DNA of 64,000 nucleotides from Ancylobacter vacuolatus (lineage in GTDB: Bacteria; Pseudomonadota; Alphaproteobacteria; Rhizobiales; Xanthobacteraceae), in NCBI RefSeq assembly GCF_030813595.1, contig NZ_JAUSUH010000014.1:24599-88598 (forward strand), in the 5' to 3' direction. Under the pieces are notes generated by a model, which was given only the letters and a program-made list of their open reading frames with translations, searched no databases and had not been told where the DNA came from. Numbering within the stretch: the stretch's first letter is position 1; each line of letters starts with the position of its first letter. Shown here in pieces: positions 24,922 through 34,245 of this stretch. A program made the position numbers and the translations under genes.

Positions 24922-26061
24922 ATGAAGGTCGCCCTAGTTCACTATTGGCTGGTCGGCATGAGGGGCGGGGAGAAGGTGCTCGAATCCTTCTGCCGCCTCT
25001 ACCCCCAGGCCGATATTTTCACGCTGGTTGCAGAGCCGGCTAATCTTTCCGAGACCATCCGGCGTCATTCCATTACCACGTCGTTCCTCCAGAAGATCGG
25101 CGGCCGCCGGCATTACCAGAAGATGCTGCCGCTCATGCCCTATGCGCTGGAGAGCCTCGACCTCACGGATTACGATCTGGTGATCTCCAGCGAGGCCGGG
25201 CCCGCCAAGGGCGTGGTGACGCGGCCGGACAGTTTGCATGTCTGCTATTGTCACTCGCCGATCCGCTATATCTGGGACCTTGAGTCGCAATATCGTGCCG
25301 CGTCCGGCCCGATCACCCGGCTGGCTATGTCGCTCTTCGGCCCCGGCTTGCGCCAGTGGGACGTGACAACGGCCGCCCGGGTCGACGCCTTCATCGCCAA
25401 TTCCGAATATGTCGCCCGGCGCATCGAGAAGTTCTATCGCCGCGAATCCACTGTCATCAATCCCCCGGTTGAGCTTGGTCGCTTTGCCCCCAGCGATACG
25501 CTTGACGAGGCCTATCTCTGCGCGGGTCAGATCACACCCTACAAGAAGATCGAACTGGCGATCGAGGCGTTCAACCGCATGGGGCGCCGGCTCGACATCA
25601 TCGGTGATGGCGCTGGCGAGGCGTTGAAGCGATTGGCTGGCCCCACCATCCGCTTCCTCGGCCCGGTGAGCGACACGCAGATGGAGTGGCACCTCGCGCG
25701 CTGCCGGGCGCTGGTGTTCCCCGGCGTCGAGGATTTCGGCATCGTTCCGCTGGAGGCCATGGCGAGCGGACGCCCGGTGCTGGCCTTCTGCCGTGGCGGG
25801 GCACGGGAAACGGTGGTCGATGGAAAGACCGGCTTGCTGTTTCATGAACAAACAGCCGATGCGATCATTGATGCGGTGCAGCGCTTCGAGGCGGGCGCGG
25901 TCGACGGCACGGCCGAGGATTACCGCTCGCATGTGTCGCGGTTCGGCCGCGAACTGTTTGAAAGCCGGATCAAGGCCTTCATCGATGAGCGGCTCGCCCG
26001 GGCGGGGCGATGGGGTAGGGACGGCGCAGGCCGCGAAGACGGGAGTTCTGAAGCCATATGA
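24922..26061 (+). CDS. Glycosyltransferase family 4 (WbaZ/mannosyltransferase-like)
   Basis: This 379-residue GT-B transferase begins MKVALVHYWLVGMRGGEKV, the pattern of WbaZ-type family-4 enzymes that add mannose or related sugars to lipid-linked saccharides. The conserved CYCHSPIRYIWD segment, NSEYVARRI and the donor-site motif FPGVEDFGIVPLEAMASGRPV (acidic EDFG) are visible. The start at 24922 fits the family N terminus; upstream in-frame codons overlap the epimerase gene. It overlaps the Wza gene start by 4 bp. Confidence 0.87.
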   Translation: MKVALVHYWLVGMRGGEKVLESFCRLYPQADIFTLVAEPANLSETIRRHSITTSFLQKIGGRRHYQKMLPLMPYALESLDLTDYDLVISSEAGPAKGVVTRPDSLHVCYCHSPIRYIWDLESQYRAASGPITRLAMSLFGPGLRQWDVTTAARVDAFIANSEYVARRIEKFYRRESTVINPPVELGRFAPSDTLDEAYLCAGQITPYKKIELAIEAFNRMGRRLDIIGDGAGEALKRLAGPTIRFLGPVSDTQMEWHLARCRALVFPGVEDFGIVPLEAMASGRPVLAFCRGGARETVVDGKTGLLFHEQTADAIIDAVQRFEAGAVDGTAEDYRSHVSRFGRELFESRIKAFIDERLARAGRWGRDGAGREDGSSEAI

Positions 26062-26651
26062 GCGTTGGTCGCTGCAAACGAATGAGCCCCGCCAGGCTGG
26101 TGCTGGCTCTCGTGCCGATCCTGCTTTCGCTGGCGGGCTGCACGACAGCGCCAAGCGCGCCACCGCCCGCCGCGACCGATGCGAGCGCTTCCGTCGAATA
26201 TGTGTTCGGCACCGGCGACCGGCTGCGCCTGACCGTGTTCAACGAGCCGACGCTCTCGGGCGAGTTTGAAGTGAATTCCGCCGGCATGATCTCGATCCCG
26301 CTGATCGGCAACATCAAGGCCCAGGGCGAGACGGCGCATGGTCTGGAGAGTGTGATCACGCAGAAGCTATCGTCCGGCTACATGCGGGATCCGCGCGTGA
26401 ATATCGAGGTTCTGCAGTATCGTCCCTTCTACATCATTGGCGAGGTGTCGAAGCCGGGCGAATACCCCTATCGCAACGGCATGAACATCATGAGCGCGGT
26501 GGCGGTGGCCGGCGGCTTCACCTATCGGGCGAACGATTCCACGGTGAATATCCGCCGCGCCGGCCAGACCCAGGAATATTCCTACCCTGTCACCACCACC
26601 ACCATGGTTCTTCCTGGGGATATTGTGCGGGTCGGCGAGCGGCTGTTCTGA
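26058..26651 (+). CDS. Polysaccharide export outer-membrane lipoprotein (Wza/KpsD-like)
   Basis: This 197-residue lipoprotein has a signal ending in the lipobox LSLAGC (Cys28), then a Poly_export domain (about 45-125, YVFGTGDRLRLTVFNEPTLSG start). A short SLBB-like domain follows (about 128-195, IGEVSKPGEYPY). It should form the periplasmic/outer-membrane export channel that works with the Wzc-type copolymerase encoded at 31.9 kb. It is shorter than E. coli Wza and lacks its extra SLBB and C-terminal helix. A separate barrel may therefore supply the outer-membrane pore. Confidence 0.9.
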   Translation: MSVGRCKRMSPARLVLALVPILLSLAGCTTAPSAPPPAATDASASVEYVFGTGDRLRLTVFNEPTLSGEFEVNSAGMISIPLIGNIKAQGETAHGLESVITQKLSSGYMRDPRVNIEVLQYRPFYIIGEVSKPGEYPYRNGMNIMSAVAVAGGFTYRANDSTVNIRRAGQTQEYSYPVTTTTMVLPGDIVRVGERLF

Positions 26652-26673
26652 TCCCTCTTCGGCGCCGGCGCGC

Positions 26674-28161
26674 TCAGGCGGCGGTGTCGATCCGCCGGCT
26701 CCAGCTCTGCGCCAGGCCGGCGCCGACAACCGCCCAGTAGGTGATCGCCACCGCCTGGATCTGCAGGCTGAAATCAAACGCCGCGTGCAGGAGAACGGTC
26801 GCGCTCGCTGCCAGTGCGACAAGGCTGATCATATGCGGGGCCTCCCGACGCAGCATATTGGCCAGCATGACCGCCAGCAGGGCGCCGACCAGCACGACCA
26901 GCAGGGCGGTGGCGGGAATGCCGAGGTCGAACAGAAGCTCGATATAGGTATTGTGGGCCTTGTCCCAATGATGCCAGGGCGTGAAGGCTTCGCTGCCGCG
27001 ATAGACAGCGAACATGCGCTCGAAGCTGCCATAGCCGAACCCGGTCAGCGGCGCGTCGCGCACCGCCTCCAGCGCGCGGGCGGCCACCTCCCAGCGGGCG
27101 TCGCCGGCGCCCGGCAAGGTGAAGCGTTCCCCCAGATCGTCGCCGAACAGCGCCAGCGCGGCGAGCAGGACGGCGAGCACCGGGGCGGCAATGACGAAGA
27201 TCAGCCAGCGCCGGCGGCTGGCGGTGAGCGCGAGCAGGATCAGCGTCAGCAAACCGGCGATGCCTGCAATAAACCCCGCCCGCGACACGGTGAGCACGAG
27301 CGCGACGCCGATGACGCCGGCGCTGGCGAGGATCGGCAATGCGGATTGCAGAGTGGTTTCGACGAAGGCGGTGGCGCGCACCGCCAGTGGCAGGTCGCGC
27401 CGGCGCCCGGCGCGGCGATAGACATCGATCAGCAGGCCGATGGTCGCAATCAACCCGATGCCGGCATAGGTCGCGTAGCTGTTCTTGTTGACGAAGGTCG
27501 ATGTCACCTGGCCGATATAGGCCTGCCGCTCGAACCACAGCAGCGTGTGCGGTGCCAGCGCGTGCTGGACAAGGCCGAAAAGGGCGTAGCCGACGCCAAT
27601 CACCACCAGGGCGCGCAGGAGCAGGTCGGCCCGTCGTCCATCGCGGCAAAGCTGCAGGGCAAGGTAGAACGCCATCGCATTCGTCAGCAGCAGAACAAGC
27701 CCGCGAACGCCGGCATCCGGCGTCACCGAGACGCGGCCCTCGATCGGCCCCGCTCCGGGCAGGGCCTGGAGCACATCGGCGGACAACGACCAGAACGGGT
27801 TCTGCCAAGCGGGCGGCGCCCAAGACGAGAGCTGGAAGACAATCCAGCCGGCAACGGCGCTCAACATGAGAAAGCCCCACCACAGCCGGCGTGGCGCGAT
27901 GGGATGGCGGGCGCCGCTGACAAGCCGCCCGGCCTCGAACAGCGCCAGCAACATGCCGAACAGCACAGCGTTCACGCCCCAGGCGACAAGGCGGTTGCTA
28001 CCGAGGAGGAAGGGGACCCAGGCCAGGCCCAGGACAAGCCCGGCGAAGACAAGGTCATTATAGGTTTCCGCCCGGGTGCCGCGCGCCAGAAAGGCCGAGG
28101 CACGCGGGGCGCCGGGCTTTGCCGAGCGCGGCGCGCTACGCGCGGCGGCCGTCGGCCTCAT
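26674..28161 (-). CDS. O-antigen ligase/Wzy-type polymerase family membrane protein
   Basis: This 495-residue protein has about 10-12 hydrophobic helices and a periplasmic loop with the Wzy_C-family pattern. Key parts are the VNKNSYATYAGIG segment and the later TGFGYGSFERMF...HWDKAHNTYIELLFDLG region. It is stronger than the 17.1-kb protein as a Wzy/WaaL match. It probably polymerises repeat units or ligates them to a carrier. Its start overlaps the phosphatase gene stop by 4 bp. Confidence 0.85.
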   Translation of the reverse strand: MRPTAAARSAPRSAKPGAPRASAFLARGTRAETYNDLVFAGLVLGLAWVPFLLGSNRLVAWGVNAVLFGMLLALFEAGRLVSGARHPIAPRRLWWGFLMLSAVAGWIVFQLSSWAPPAWQNPFWSLSADVLQALPGAGPIEGRVSVTPDAGVRGLVLLLTNAMAFYLALQLCRDGRRADLLLRALVVIGVGYALFGLVQHALAPHTLLWFERQAYIGQVTSTFVNKNSYATYAGIGLIATIGLLIDVYRRAGRRRDLPLAVRATAFVETTLQSALPILASAGVIGVALVLTVSRAGFIAGIAGLLTLILLALTASRRRWLIFVIAAPVLAVLLAALALFGDDLGERFTLPGAGDARWEVAARALEAVRDAPLTGFGYGSFERMFAVYRGSEAFTPWHHWDKAHNTYIELLFDLGIPATALLVVLVGALLAVMLANMLRREAPHMISLVALAASATVLLHAAFDFSLQIQAVAITYWAVVGAGLAQSWSRRIDTAA

Positions 28162-28919
28162 GTGTGGATCACCCGCGCCTCATCGCCTTCGAGCACGACG
28201 CAGGACAGGCGGTGGGTGAGATAGGCGCCGGTGTCGACATTGATCCGGTTGGTGTGCATCTCGACCTCCATCACCGGCGTGTGGCCGTGAACGATGCGCT
28301 TGCCGTGGTCGCGCGCGGACCGGATGAACGGGTCGCGTATCCAGATCAGGTCGTCACGCGACTGCTGGTCGAGCGGGACACCGGGCCGGATGCCGGCATG
28401 GCAGAAATAATAGTCGCCGATCTCAGTGCTGGCGGGCAACTGGCGCAGAAAATCGAGATGCGCGGCGGGAATGGCGGCGAGCGCCGCCTCGCGCAATTGT
28501 TCGCCGCGGTCAGGCCCGGTGAAGCTGCGCGCCGAGACGCCATAGGAGAACAGTGTCTCCGCTCCGCCCATCCGCAGCCACGCCTCCCAGTCGGCCTCGC
28601 CCGCGAGCGCCGCCAGCAGCGTCGCCTCGTGATTGCCCAGCAGACAGGTCCATGAACCGTCGGGAAGCCCTTCGGCAACGCCGCTGAGGAGACGCGCGAT
28701 CACCCCCGCACTATTGTCGCCACGGTCGATGTAGTCACCGAGAAAGACCAGCCGGCAGGCGTTCGTGCTGGTCGCGGCGTCGGTGGTGATGGCCGCGAGA
28801 AGGGCGCCGAGCAGGTCGTGGCGTCCGTGAATGTCGCCGATGGCGTAGACGCGCACGCCTTCGGGAATGCGTGCCGGTGCGCGCCGTGTTCCGGCCGCGC
28901 GGAAGCGGGAGAAGAACAT
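28158..28919 (-). CDS. PPP-family metallophosphoesterase (serine/threonine phosphatase-like)
   Basis: This 253-residue cytosolic phosphatase has the full PPP signature set: GDIHGRHD, GDYIDRGDN, GNHE, a His in CHAGI and HGHTP. These bind two metal ions. In this locus it may dephosphorylate the tyrosine-rich tail of the Wzc-type kinase or another EPS protein, since no Wzb-type low-molecular-weight tyrosine phosphatase is present in the window. That role is inferred. It is transcribed just before the polymerase gene. Confidence 0.88.
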   Translation of the reverse strand: MFFSRFRAAGTRRAPARIPEGVRVYAIGDIHGRHDLLGALLAAITTDAATSTNACRLVFLGDYIDRGDNSAGVIARLLSGVAEGLPDGSWTCLLGNHEATLLAALAGEADWEAWLRMGGAETLFSYGVSARSFTGPDRGEQLREAALAAIPAAHLDFLRQLPASTEIGDYYFCHAGIRPGVPLDQQSRDDLIWIRDPFIRSARDHGKRIVHGHTPVMEVEMHTNRINVDTGAYLTHRLSCVVLEGDEARVIHT

Positions 28920-29141
28920 GCGAGAAGCCCTTTCCGATCAGGTGGTATCACCGGATCGATAAGAAAGTGCTCTGCAATCAACACGCTGGAGCATTTTCTC
29001 GTCGCGACGAGTCTATCCGCTTTCACGGAGAATTCCCTAGCCGAAATGGCTGAGGCCATCAGGCAGCGATCCGGGGTCGGCGGTGTAGCATGAGCCGGCG
29101 TGGGTTCAGGCAGGGACCCGTCATCGCGCGCCGGTATTGGC

Positions 29142-30428
29142 TCAATAGGCGAGGGTGACGCCGGCGGTGACCAGGTTGCGGATGTAATCCTCGGCACCGT
29201 TTATGTTGTTAAAATTCGTTTGGAAGTCGGTGTAGGAATAATTGAGTTTGGCGGTGGCGAAGCGATTTATCGAGTAACGCAGCTCCGCCCCGACGACATA
29301 CTGATTATCGACTCGCGGGAACTCGTCATAGTCCTGGTTCAGATAGTCGAACCAGCCAGAGATGACGATGTTGCGGCGGAACTCATAGTCGAGCCGCACC
29401 CCGGCCGTCGAGCTCACCACCGCCGAGCCGGTGAAGCCGTTATATTCAAAGTTCGAGGTCGTGACCTGCTGGCCTGCGGAGAAGGTGGCGGTCACGAGCG
29501 GCGTCACGAACCATTGCAGATTGGCGCCGAAAGTCAGCCCCGAACTGCCGTCGAGATAGCCGTTATCGGAGGCCCAGTCGTAATAGCCGATGTAAGCCTC
29601 GCCGCGGGTCAGCCGGGAGGGTTCGATCTGAACGCCGGTAATGATCTTGTATTCTCTGGAATTATAGTCCGAATCCTGAACTTCGAACCATTGATAGGAG
29701 CCGCCGACGAACACGCTGGTGAGCGCGCTGATCTCATAGCCGATCCGCCCGCCCAGCTTGTAGTCGCTGCCGTCGCGATAGGACTGGTCGGTCGGCGCGC
29801 CATCCAGCCAGTCGTCGAAATCCCGGTAGCGGAAATCGAAGCCGCCCGTCGTCCAGATACGGTTGAACTGCTTGTCGAAGCTCACGCCGGCCGTCACCTG
29901 CTCGTATGGCAGCGGGTCACCGAGATTGTTCACATTGGTCTCGTCGTCGCCCGGCAACTCGTTGAGATGGGCGTAGCGTGCATAGCCGCCTATGGTGAAG
30001 TCGCTGGTGACATCAATGCGGCCGCGCGCACCGGCGGCATAGTTCTCATAGTCCGCATTGCTGTATTTAGCGTAGCTGGTGCTCTCGAAATACCCGTCGA
30101 AAGCAAGGAAGTGGCGCGCCCAGTCCGACTGGAGGTCGAAGGCAGGCCGGACGGTGAACAGCCAGTCCGCCTTCTCGTTATTATTGGTCGCGGTAATATT
30201 GGTATCGTAGCCCGTCGAGAGGCCGAGCGTCGGAAACAGCACAAAGGCGCCGACAGGCACGCCGAGCGGCATGTAATTGACTGGCTGGCGGTCCAGAACT
30301 GCCGCCCGCGCCGGATCGACTTCGACGGCCGGACGGTAGCTGGGGGCGATATCGTCCGCACGCGCGTCGAGCGGCGCGGAAAGCACCGTCAGGCCGACCA
30401 GCAATCCAGCGAGGGGGAGCGCTCTCAT
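29142..30428 (-). CDS. Outer-membrane beta-barrel protein of the EPS locus
   Basis: This 428-residue protein has a Sec signal (MRALPLAGLLVGLTVLSAPLDARA). The mature part is rich in Tyr, Asn, Gly and alternating hydrophobic strands, ending in an aromatic-rich strand (NLVTAGVTLAY). It resembles putative beta-barrel porin families (BBP2-like) found near polysaccharide export genes. A role as an outer-membrane exit pore or docking partner for the short Wza lipoprotein is plausible but not shown. The start at 30428 gives the signal peptide; a longer frame upstream is Arg-rich and was discarded. Confidence 0.75.
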   Translation of the reverse strand: MRALPLAGLLVGLTVLSAPLDARADDIAPSYRPAVEVDPARAAVLDRQPVNYMPLGVPVGAFVLFPTLGLSTGYDTNITATNNNEKADWLFTVRPAFDLQSDWARHFLAFDGYFESTSYAKYSNADYENYAAGARGRIDVTSDFTIGGYARYAHLNELPGDDETNVNNLGDPLPYEQVTAGVSFDKQFNRIWTTGGFDFRYRDFDDWLDGAPTDQSYRDGSDYKLGGRIGYEISALTSVFVGGSYQWFEVQDSDYNSREYKIITGVQIEPSRLTRGEAYIGYYDWASDNGYLDGSSGLTFGANLQWFVTPLVTATFSAGQQVTTSNFEYNGFTGSAVVSSTAGVRLDYEFRRNIVISGWFDYLNQDYDEFPRVDNQYVVGAELRYSINRFATAKLNYSYTDFQTNFNNINGAEDYIRNLVTAGVTLAY

Positions 30429-30441
30429 GAGCCCATCATCC

Positions 30442-31056
30442 TCACGAGGGGCTCGGTGTCTCAGGCGTGGGCCCGGGGTTGTCCGTCTGCCCCGGATCGG
30501 GCGCATCTTCCCCCGAGGAATCGGCGGCGCTGCGCGGGGTGCCGGCGGCCGCCGCGGTGAACGCCGTGGTCAAGGCCTGAGACATCTGGCGCGAGAGACC
30601 TCCTGCGGCTCCTGGCTCGGCGGTGGCGTTCTGCATCGCCGACATGACAGCGCCGGCGGCGGAGGCGCGGCCATCGCCATTAAGCGCCTTGTAGGCCTGG
30701 CCGAGGCCGGTGCCGAGAACGGCAACCGTGCCCGTTTGACCGGCGGCGCCGGCTTCGACGACGGCCGAGATGATTGCCGCAGCGATTGCGACCACCTGCG
30801 CGTCGGTTGCTGCCCCTTCGGCCAGCCACTGAAGGGCAAGGGCCTTTTGCGCGCCGCTGAGCGAGGAGCCCATGATGGCAGCGACCTGCGCGTCGGGACT
30901 GGCCTGGCTTTCGGCTGAGACGACAACGTTCAGAGCCGCCTGCTCTCCGGTTGAAAGCGCGGCCTGAACCATCGTGGGCAACAGGATGCCGGCCACCGGC
31001 ACACTCGCGCTGGTGGCAGCGATAAATACAAGCGCGCGAACCGTTTTGCCAATCAT
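30442..31056 (-). CDS. Unrecognised exported protein of the EPS locus
   Basis: This 204-residue protein begins with a signal or anchor (MIGKTVRALVFIAATSASVPVAGILLP). A helical, very Ala-rich middle follows with several Asp/Ala-Gln-Val-Ala-Ala-Ile-like repeats. The C-terminal tail is Pro/Asp/Ser-rich (about 172-204). I do not recognise a family. It is followed after 13 bp by the outer-membrane barrel gene, so the two may work together in the periplasm. There is no enzyme motif. Confidence 0.6.
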   Translation of the reverse strand: MIGKTVRALVFIAATSASVPVAGILLPTMVQAALSTGEQAALNVVVSAESQASPDAQVAAIMGSSLSGAQKALALQWLAEGAATDAQVVAIAAAIISAVVEAGAAGQTGTVAVLGTGLGQAYKALNGDGRASAAGAVMSAMQNATAEPGAAGGLSRQMSQALTTAFTAAAAGTPRSAADSSGEDAPDPGQTDNPGPTPETPSPS

Positions 31057-31210
31057 GCCCCGTCCGCCCTGGACCCCGGTGGAAAGAGTACCAGAGCCGG
31101 GACGGCATTGCCAACCGTGGCAACGCAGCATTCCAGCCATTTCAGGCTCTCGCAGGGGAAAGAGGCAGGCCGCCACGGGCGAATCGGCCGCAATCTGCCG
31201 CGTTGCGGTA

Positions 31211-31906
31211 TCAGGGTGGAGGCACCTTCATCTCATCGATAAGAAGCCGGCTTTGGGCTGCGGGCAGCGAGGCCAGCAGGCGCTGCCAGCCGGGCAGGAA
31301 CGGGTCCGGAAACCGGCGCATCACGGTCACGTCGTAGACGAAATGGCGCTTGCTGTCGGCGTCGGCAAAAATCCAGCGCCGCGCCAGGAAGTTTACCCGG
31401 CGCAGCATCTCGGCATATTCATAAGGCCCGGTCAGGCGGGAGAGCTCCCACGCCGCCAGCGAGGTGGGGCGAAGGGCGAGGTCCGGCCATGTCAGCTGGG
31501 CAAGGTCCATCCAGGAGGCGGACCGCACCGGATCCACCTCCAGGACGGCGACAAGCTCCGCCAGCCCGGTCGGCGAAGGCGGTTCGAGCGCGTGCTGGCC
31601 CAGGCTGAACGCGAGCTGGCGCGCCTTGTCGCGAAGCCCCCAGACATCGTGCCATTGCGCCAGCGCCTCACGCCGCTCCTCCGCCAGCCTTGCGCGGGAG
31701 CGCGGGTCGATGACGGCGCCGGTCACGGTGCCGGTCTTGGCTCCGGTCTTGTTGCTTTCGCGTTCCATCTGCCATTCGAGCGCGCCGAGCCGCGCGAAGG
31801 CGACACCCTTGAAGATGGCGCCGGCGGCGAGTGCGATCAGCACCAGCGAAAACACCGCGTGCAGTGCCCGGCTGCCGCCGTGCCGACGGGGAGCGTCAGC
31901 CGACAT
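31211..31906 (-). CDS. Unrecognised single-pass membrane protein of the EPS locus
   Basis: This 231-residue protein starts at the ATG near 31906, within the end of the kinase gene. It has one hydrophobic segment (about 15-36) and a roughly 195-residue mostly helical domain, probably periplasmic. TPR-like spacing of Leu/Ala/Trp is seen around LAELVAVLEVDPVRSASWMDLAQ. No family is recognised with confidence. Overlap with the tyrosine kinase gene suggests co-translation and a structural or regulatory role in EPS assembly. Confidence 0.65.
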   Translation of the reverse strand: MSADAPRRHGGSRALHAVFSLVLIALAAGAIFKGVAFARLGALEWQMERESNKTGAKTGTVTGAVIDPRSRARLAEERREALAQWHDVWGLRDKARQLAFSLGQHALEPPSPTGLAELVAVLEVDPVRSASWMDLAQLTWPDLALRPTSLAAWELSRLTGPYEYAEMLRRVNFLARRWIFADADSKRHFVYDVTVMRRFPDPFLPGWQRLLASLPAAQSRLLIDEMKVPPP

Positions 31907-34118
31907 AGTATTTCTTGTAATAGGCGGAGGAGTGGTAGGAATAGCGGCCATATTTCGGCGCGCCGCGCAGATCGATCATGTTGAGAACGATCCCGCAGAT
32001 CTTGCGATCGCCGGGAATGCGCTCGATCGAATGCCGCACGAACTCACGCGCCGTGGTGTTCCAGCGCACGACGAACAGCACCTTGTCCGCCACGGGAGCG
32101 AGGATGGCCGCGTCCACCACCGGGCCGACAGGGGGGGCGTCCATCACTACCAGGTCGAAATTCTGCCGCAGCTGCTCGATCAGGTGCTGCATCCGCGCCG
32201 AGCCCAGCAGGTCTGGCGGGTTCTGCGTCTTGGCGCCGGCGCCCAGCACATAGATGCCGGAGGCGCTGTGGCGGTGCAGCAGCCCTTCCGAGGACACCGC
32301 CTGCGCCAGCCATTCGACGAGGCCCGGCTTTTCGTCGAGCCCGAATTGCTGGGTGATCGAAGGGCGGCGCAGGTCGCAGTCGATCAGAACCACGCGCTTG
32401 CCGGAACTGGCGGCGGAGGCGGCGATCGCCAGCGCGATCGAGGTCTTGCCTTCGGAGGGCGAGGCGGAGGTGACCTCGACAACCCGGGGCGGGTTGTCGA
32501 CATCCGACATCTGCACCCCGGCCCGCAGGCTTCGGATGGATTCGCTGAAGCGGGAGAGCGGCTTGGCGGTGAGAAAATCGAGTATCGGAATGGCGCCCTT
32601 GGTCTTCTCGCCCTCGGTGAAGTCAGCCCATTCCACCGAGGCGAGCACCGGCAGGCCAGTCGCCTCTTCCAGCTGGCGCGGGCTGCTGAAGCCGGCATTG
32701 AGCATGTCCAGCAAGGCCGCCAGGCCGATGCCCAGCACCAGCCCCAGCGCGGTGCCGGCGGCCAGGAACAGCGATTTCTTGGGAAAGGACGGTGCTCCCG
32801 AGGGGAAGGCCGGCGTGATGATCCGGGCGTCGCGAATGTCCAGTTCCGATTGCTCGGATGTCACCTTCGACTGGCCAAGAAAGGTCTCATAGAGCGTGCG
32901 GTTGGCCGAGGCGTCCCGCTCCAGCTCGCGCAGCTTTACGGCGAGGGCATTGTCGCTGGTGTTCTGCCCGGAGGCCGCGGCGACATTGGCCGCCATCGCC
33001 GCCGCCCGGGTGCGAGCGACATCATAGTCGTTTTCGAGATTGGCCACGATGCGGTTGATCTCGGCCGAAATCTGGCGCTCGACCTCCCGCCGCTCGGCCC
33101 GCACATTCACCACCATCGGGTGGCGCTCGCCATAGCGGGTGACGAGGTCCGCCTCGCGCCCGGTGACCTCGGCGTGGCGGCTGCGCAGATTCGTCACCAC
33201 GCCCGAGCGGATCACATCGGGAAGTGTCGCGAGGTTGCCGCCGTCGTCGAGGATCTTCTTGGCCTGTTCGTACTTCGCCTGTTTCTCGGCGGCCTCGGTC
33301 TCCACCTGCACGAGTTCCGCGCTGACTTCGGAGAGCTGCTGCTCGTTGAGCGAGCGGGTGCCGACCGAGACAAGATTGTGCTCGGTGCGGAACTGCGACA
33401 CGGCCTCTTCGGATCGGCGTAGGGCGTCGCGCAATCTCTGCAGCCGGTCGTTCAGCCAGTCCGAAGCGCGGCGTGCGGCATCGAAGCGGGTTTCGAGCTG
33501 GTCAACGATGAAGGCGTCGGCGACGGCATTAGCCAGCCGCGCGGCGCGGTCGCGATCGGTTGAGGTGACCGAGATCTGGAGAATGTAGGAGCGCCCGACA
33601 CGCTCGACGTGGAGCGCCCCGCGCAGTCGGTAGATGGAGGCACGTATGTCGTCGGGAATGCTGGAGGCGCCCGGGCCGGCCGGGAGCTTTTCCTCCACCG
33701 TGGCTGGTGTCCCTCCGAACAGGCTCCAGAACGCCGTGCTCCAGGAGCGGCCCGATGCCTGGGTGCCGAACTCGGGGTCGTTGACCAGGCCTTCCTTCTC
33801 CACCACCCGCCGCAGCAGGTTGAGCGATTCAATGATGGAGATCTGGTTCTCGATGTTCGCGGCTGCCGCCATCGAATTGGCGTCCATGCCGCTGAGTTCG
33901 GTTCCCAGCGCCGAGCGCGAGGCCTGGTCAAGCAGGATTTCAGCGGTGCTGGTGTAGCGCGGCGTCAACAGGAAGGCGCTGCCCAGCGCCAGCGCCATCG
34001 TCATCACGGCAATGAAGCCGATCAGCAGGCGGCGACGGACCAGGAAGTCCATGATCTGATGAAGATCGATGCGATCGTCGTCTTCGCTCGCCGGCGCTCG
34101 GGTAATCTGTCCGTGCAT
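31896..34118 (-). CDS. Wzc-type polysaccharide copolymerase / BY-kinase
   Basis: This 740-residue inner-membrane protein has a Wzz domain with a first helix (about 34-54), a long periplasmic coiled-coil/GNVR region (about 190-445) and a second helix (about 446-470). The cytosolic tyrosine-kinase domain has Walker A SASPSEGKT (551-559), Walker A' VVLIDCDLRRP (576-586) and Walker B DLVVMDAPP (655-663). The C terminus has seven Tyr (723, 726, 728, 733, 734, 737, 738), the expected autophosphorylation cluster. Cycles of phosphorylation control chain length and export with Wza. The ATG at 34118 is preferred to a TTG three codons upstream. Confidence 0.93.
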   Translation of the reverse strand: MHGQITRAPASEDDDRIDLHQIMDFLVRRRLLIGFIAVMTMALALGSAFLLTPRYTSTAEILLDQASRSALGTELSGMDANSMAAAANIENQISIIESLNLLRRVVEKEGLVNDPEFGTQASGRSWSTAFWSLFGGTPATVEEKLPAGPGASSIPDDIRASIYRLRGALHVERVGRSYILQISVTSTDRDRAARLANAVADAFIVDQLETRFDAARRASDWLNDRLQRLRDALRRSEEAVSQFRTEHNLVSVGTRSLNEQQLSEVSAELVQVETEAAEKQAKYEQAKKILDDGGNLATLPDVIRSGVVTNLRSRHAEVTGREADLVTRYGERHPMVVNVRAERREVERQISAEINRIVANLENDYDVARTRAAAMAANVAAASGQNTSDNALAVKLRELERDASANRTLYETFLGQSKVTSEQSELDIRDARIITPAFPSGAPSFPKKSLFLAAGTALGLVLGIGLAALLDMLNAGFSSPRQLEEATGLPVLASVEWADFTEGEKTKGAIPILDFLTAKPLSRFSESIRSLRAGVQMSDVDNPPRVVEVTSASPSEGKTSIALAIAASAASSGKRVVLIDCDLRRPSITQQFGLDEKPGLVEWLAQAVSSEGLLHRHSASGIYVLGAGAKTQNPPDLLGSARMQHLIEQLRQNFDLVVMDAPPVGPVVDAAILAPVADKVLFVVRWNTTAREFVRHSIERIPGDRKICGIVLNMIDLRGAPKYGRYSYHSSAYYKKYYVG

Positions 34119-34245
34119 CAAGCCCAATCCAGAGATGGCCGCGAACGCCGGAAATGACGCTTGGCCTCATTTGTCAGGCGCGGCTGTCGGAAACGCCTCG
34201 ATTATAGTGACCAAAGGAAGGATGCCTAGAGAACCTTACCCGATC

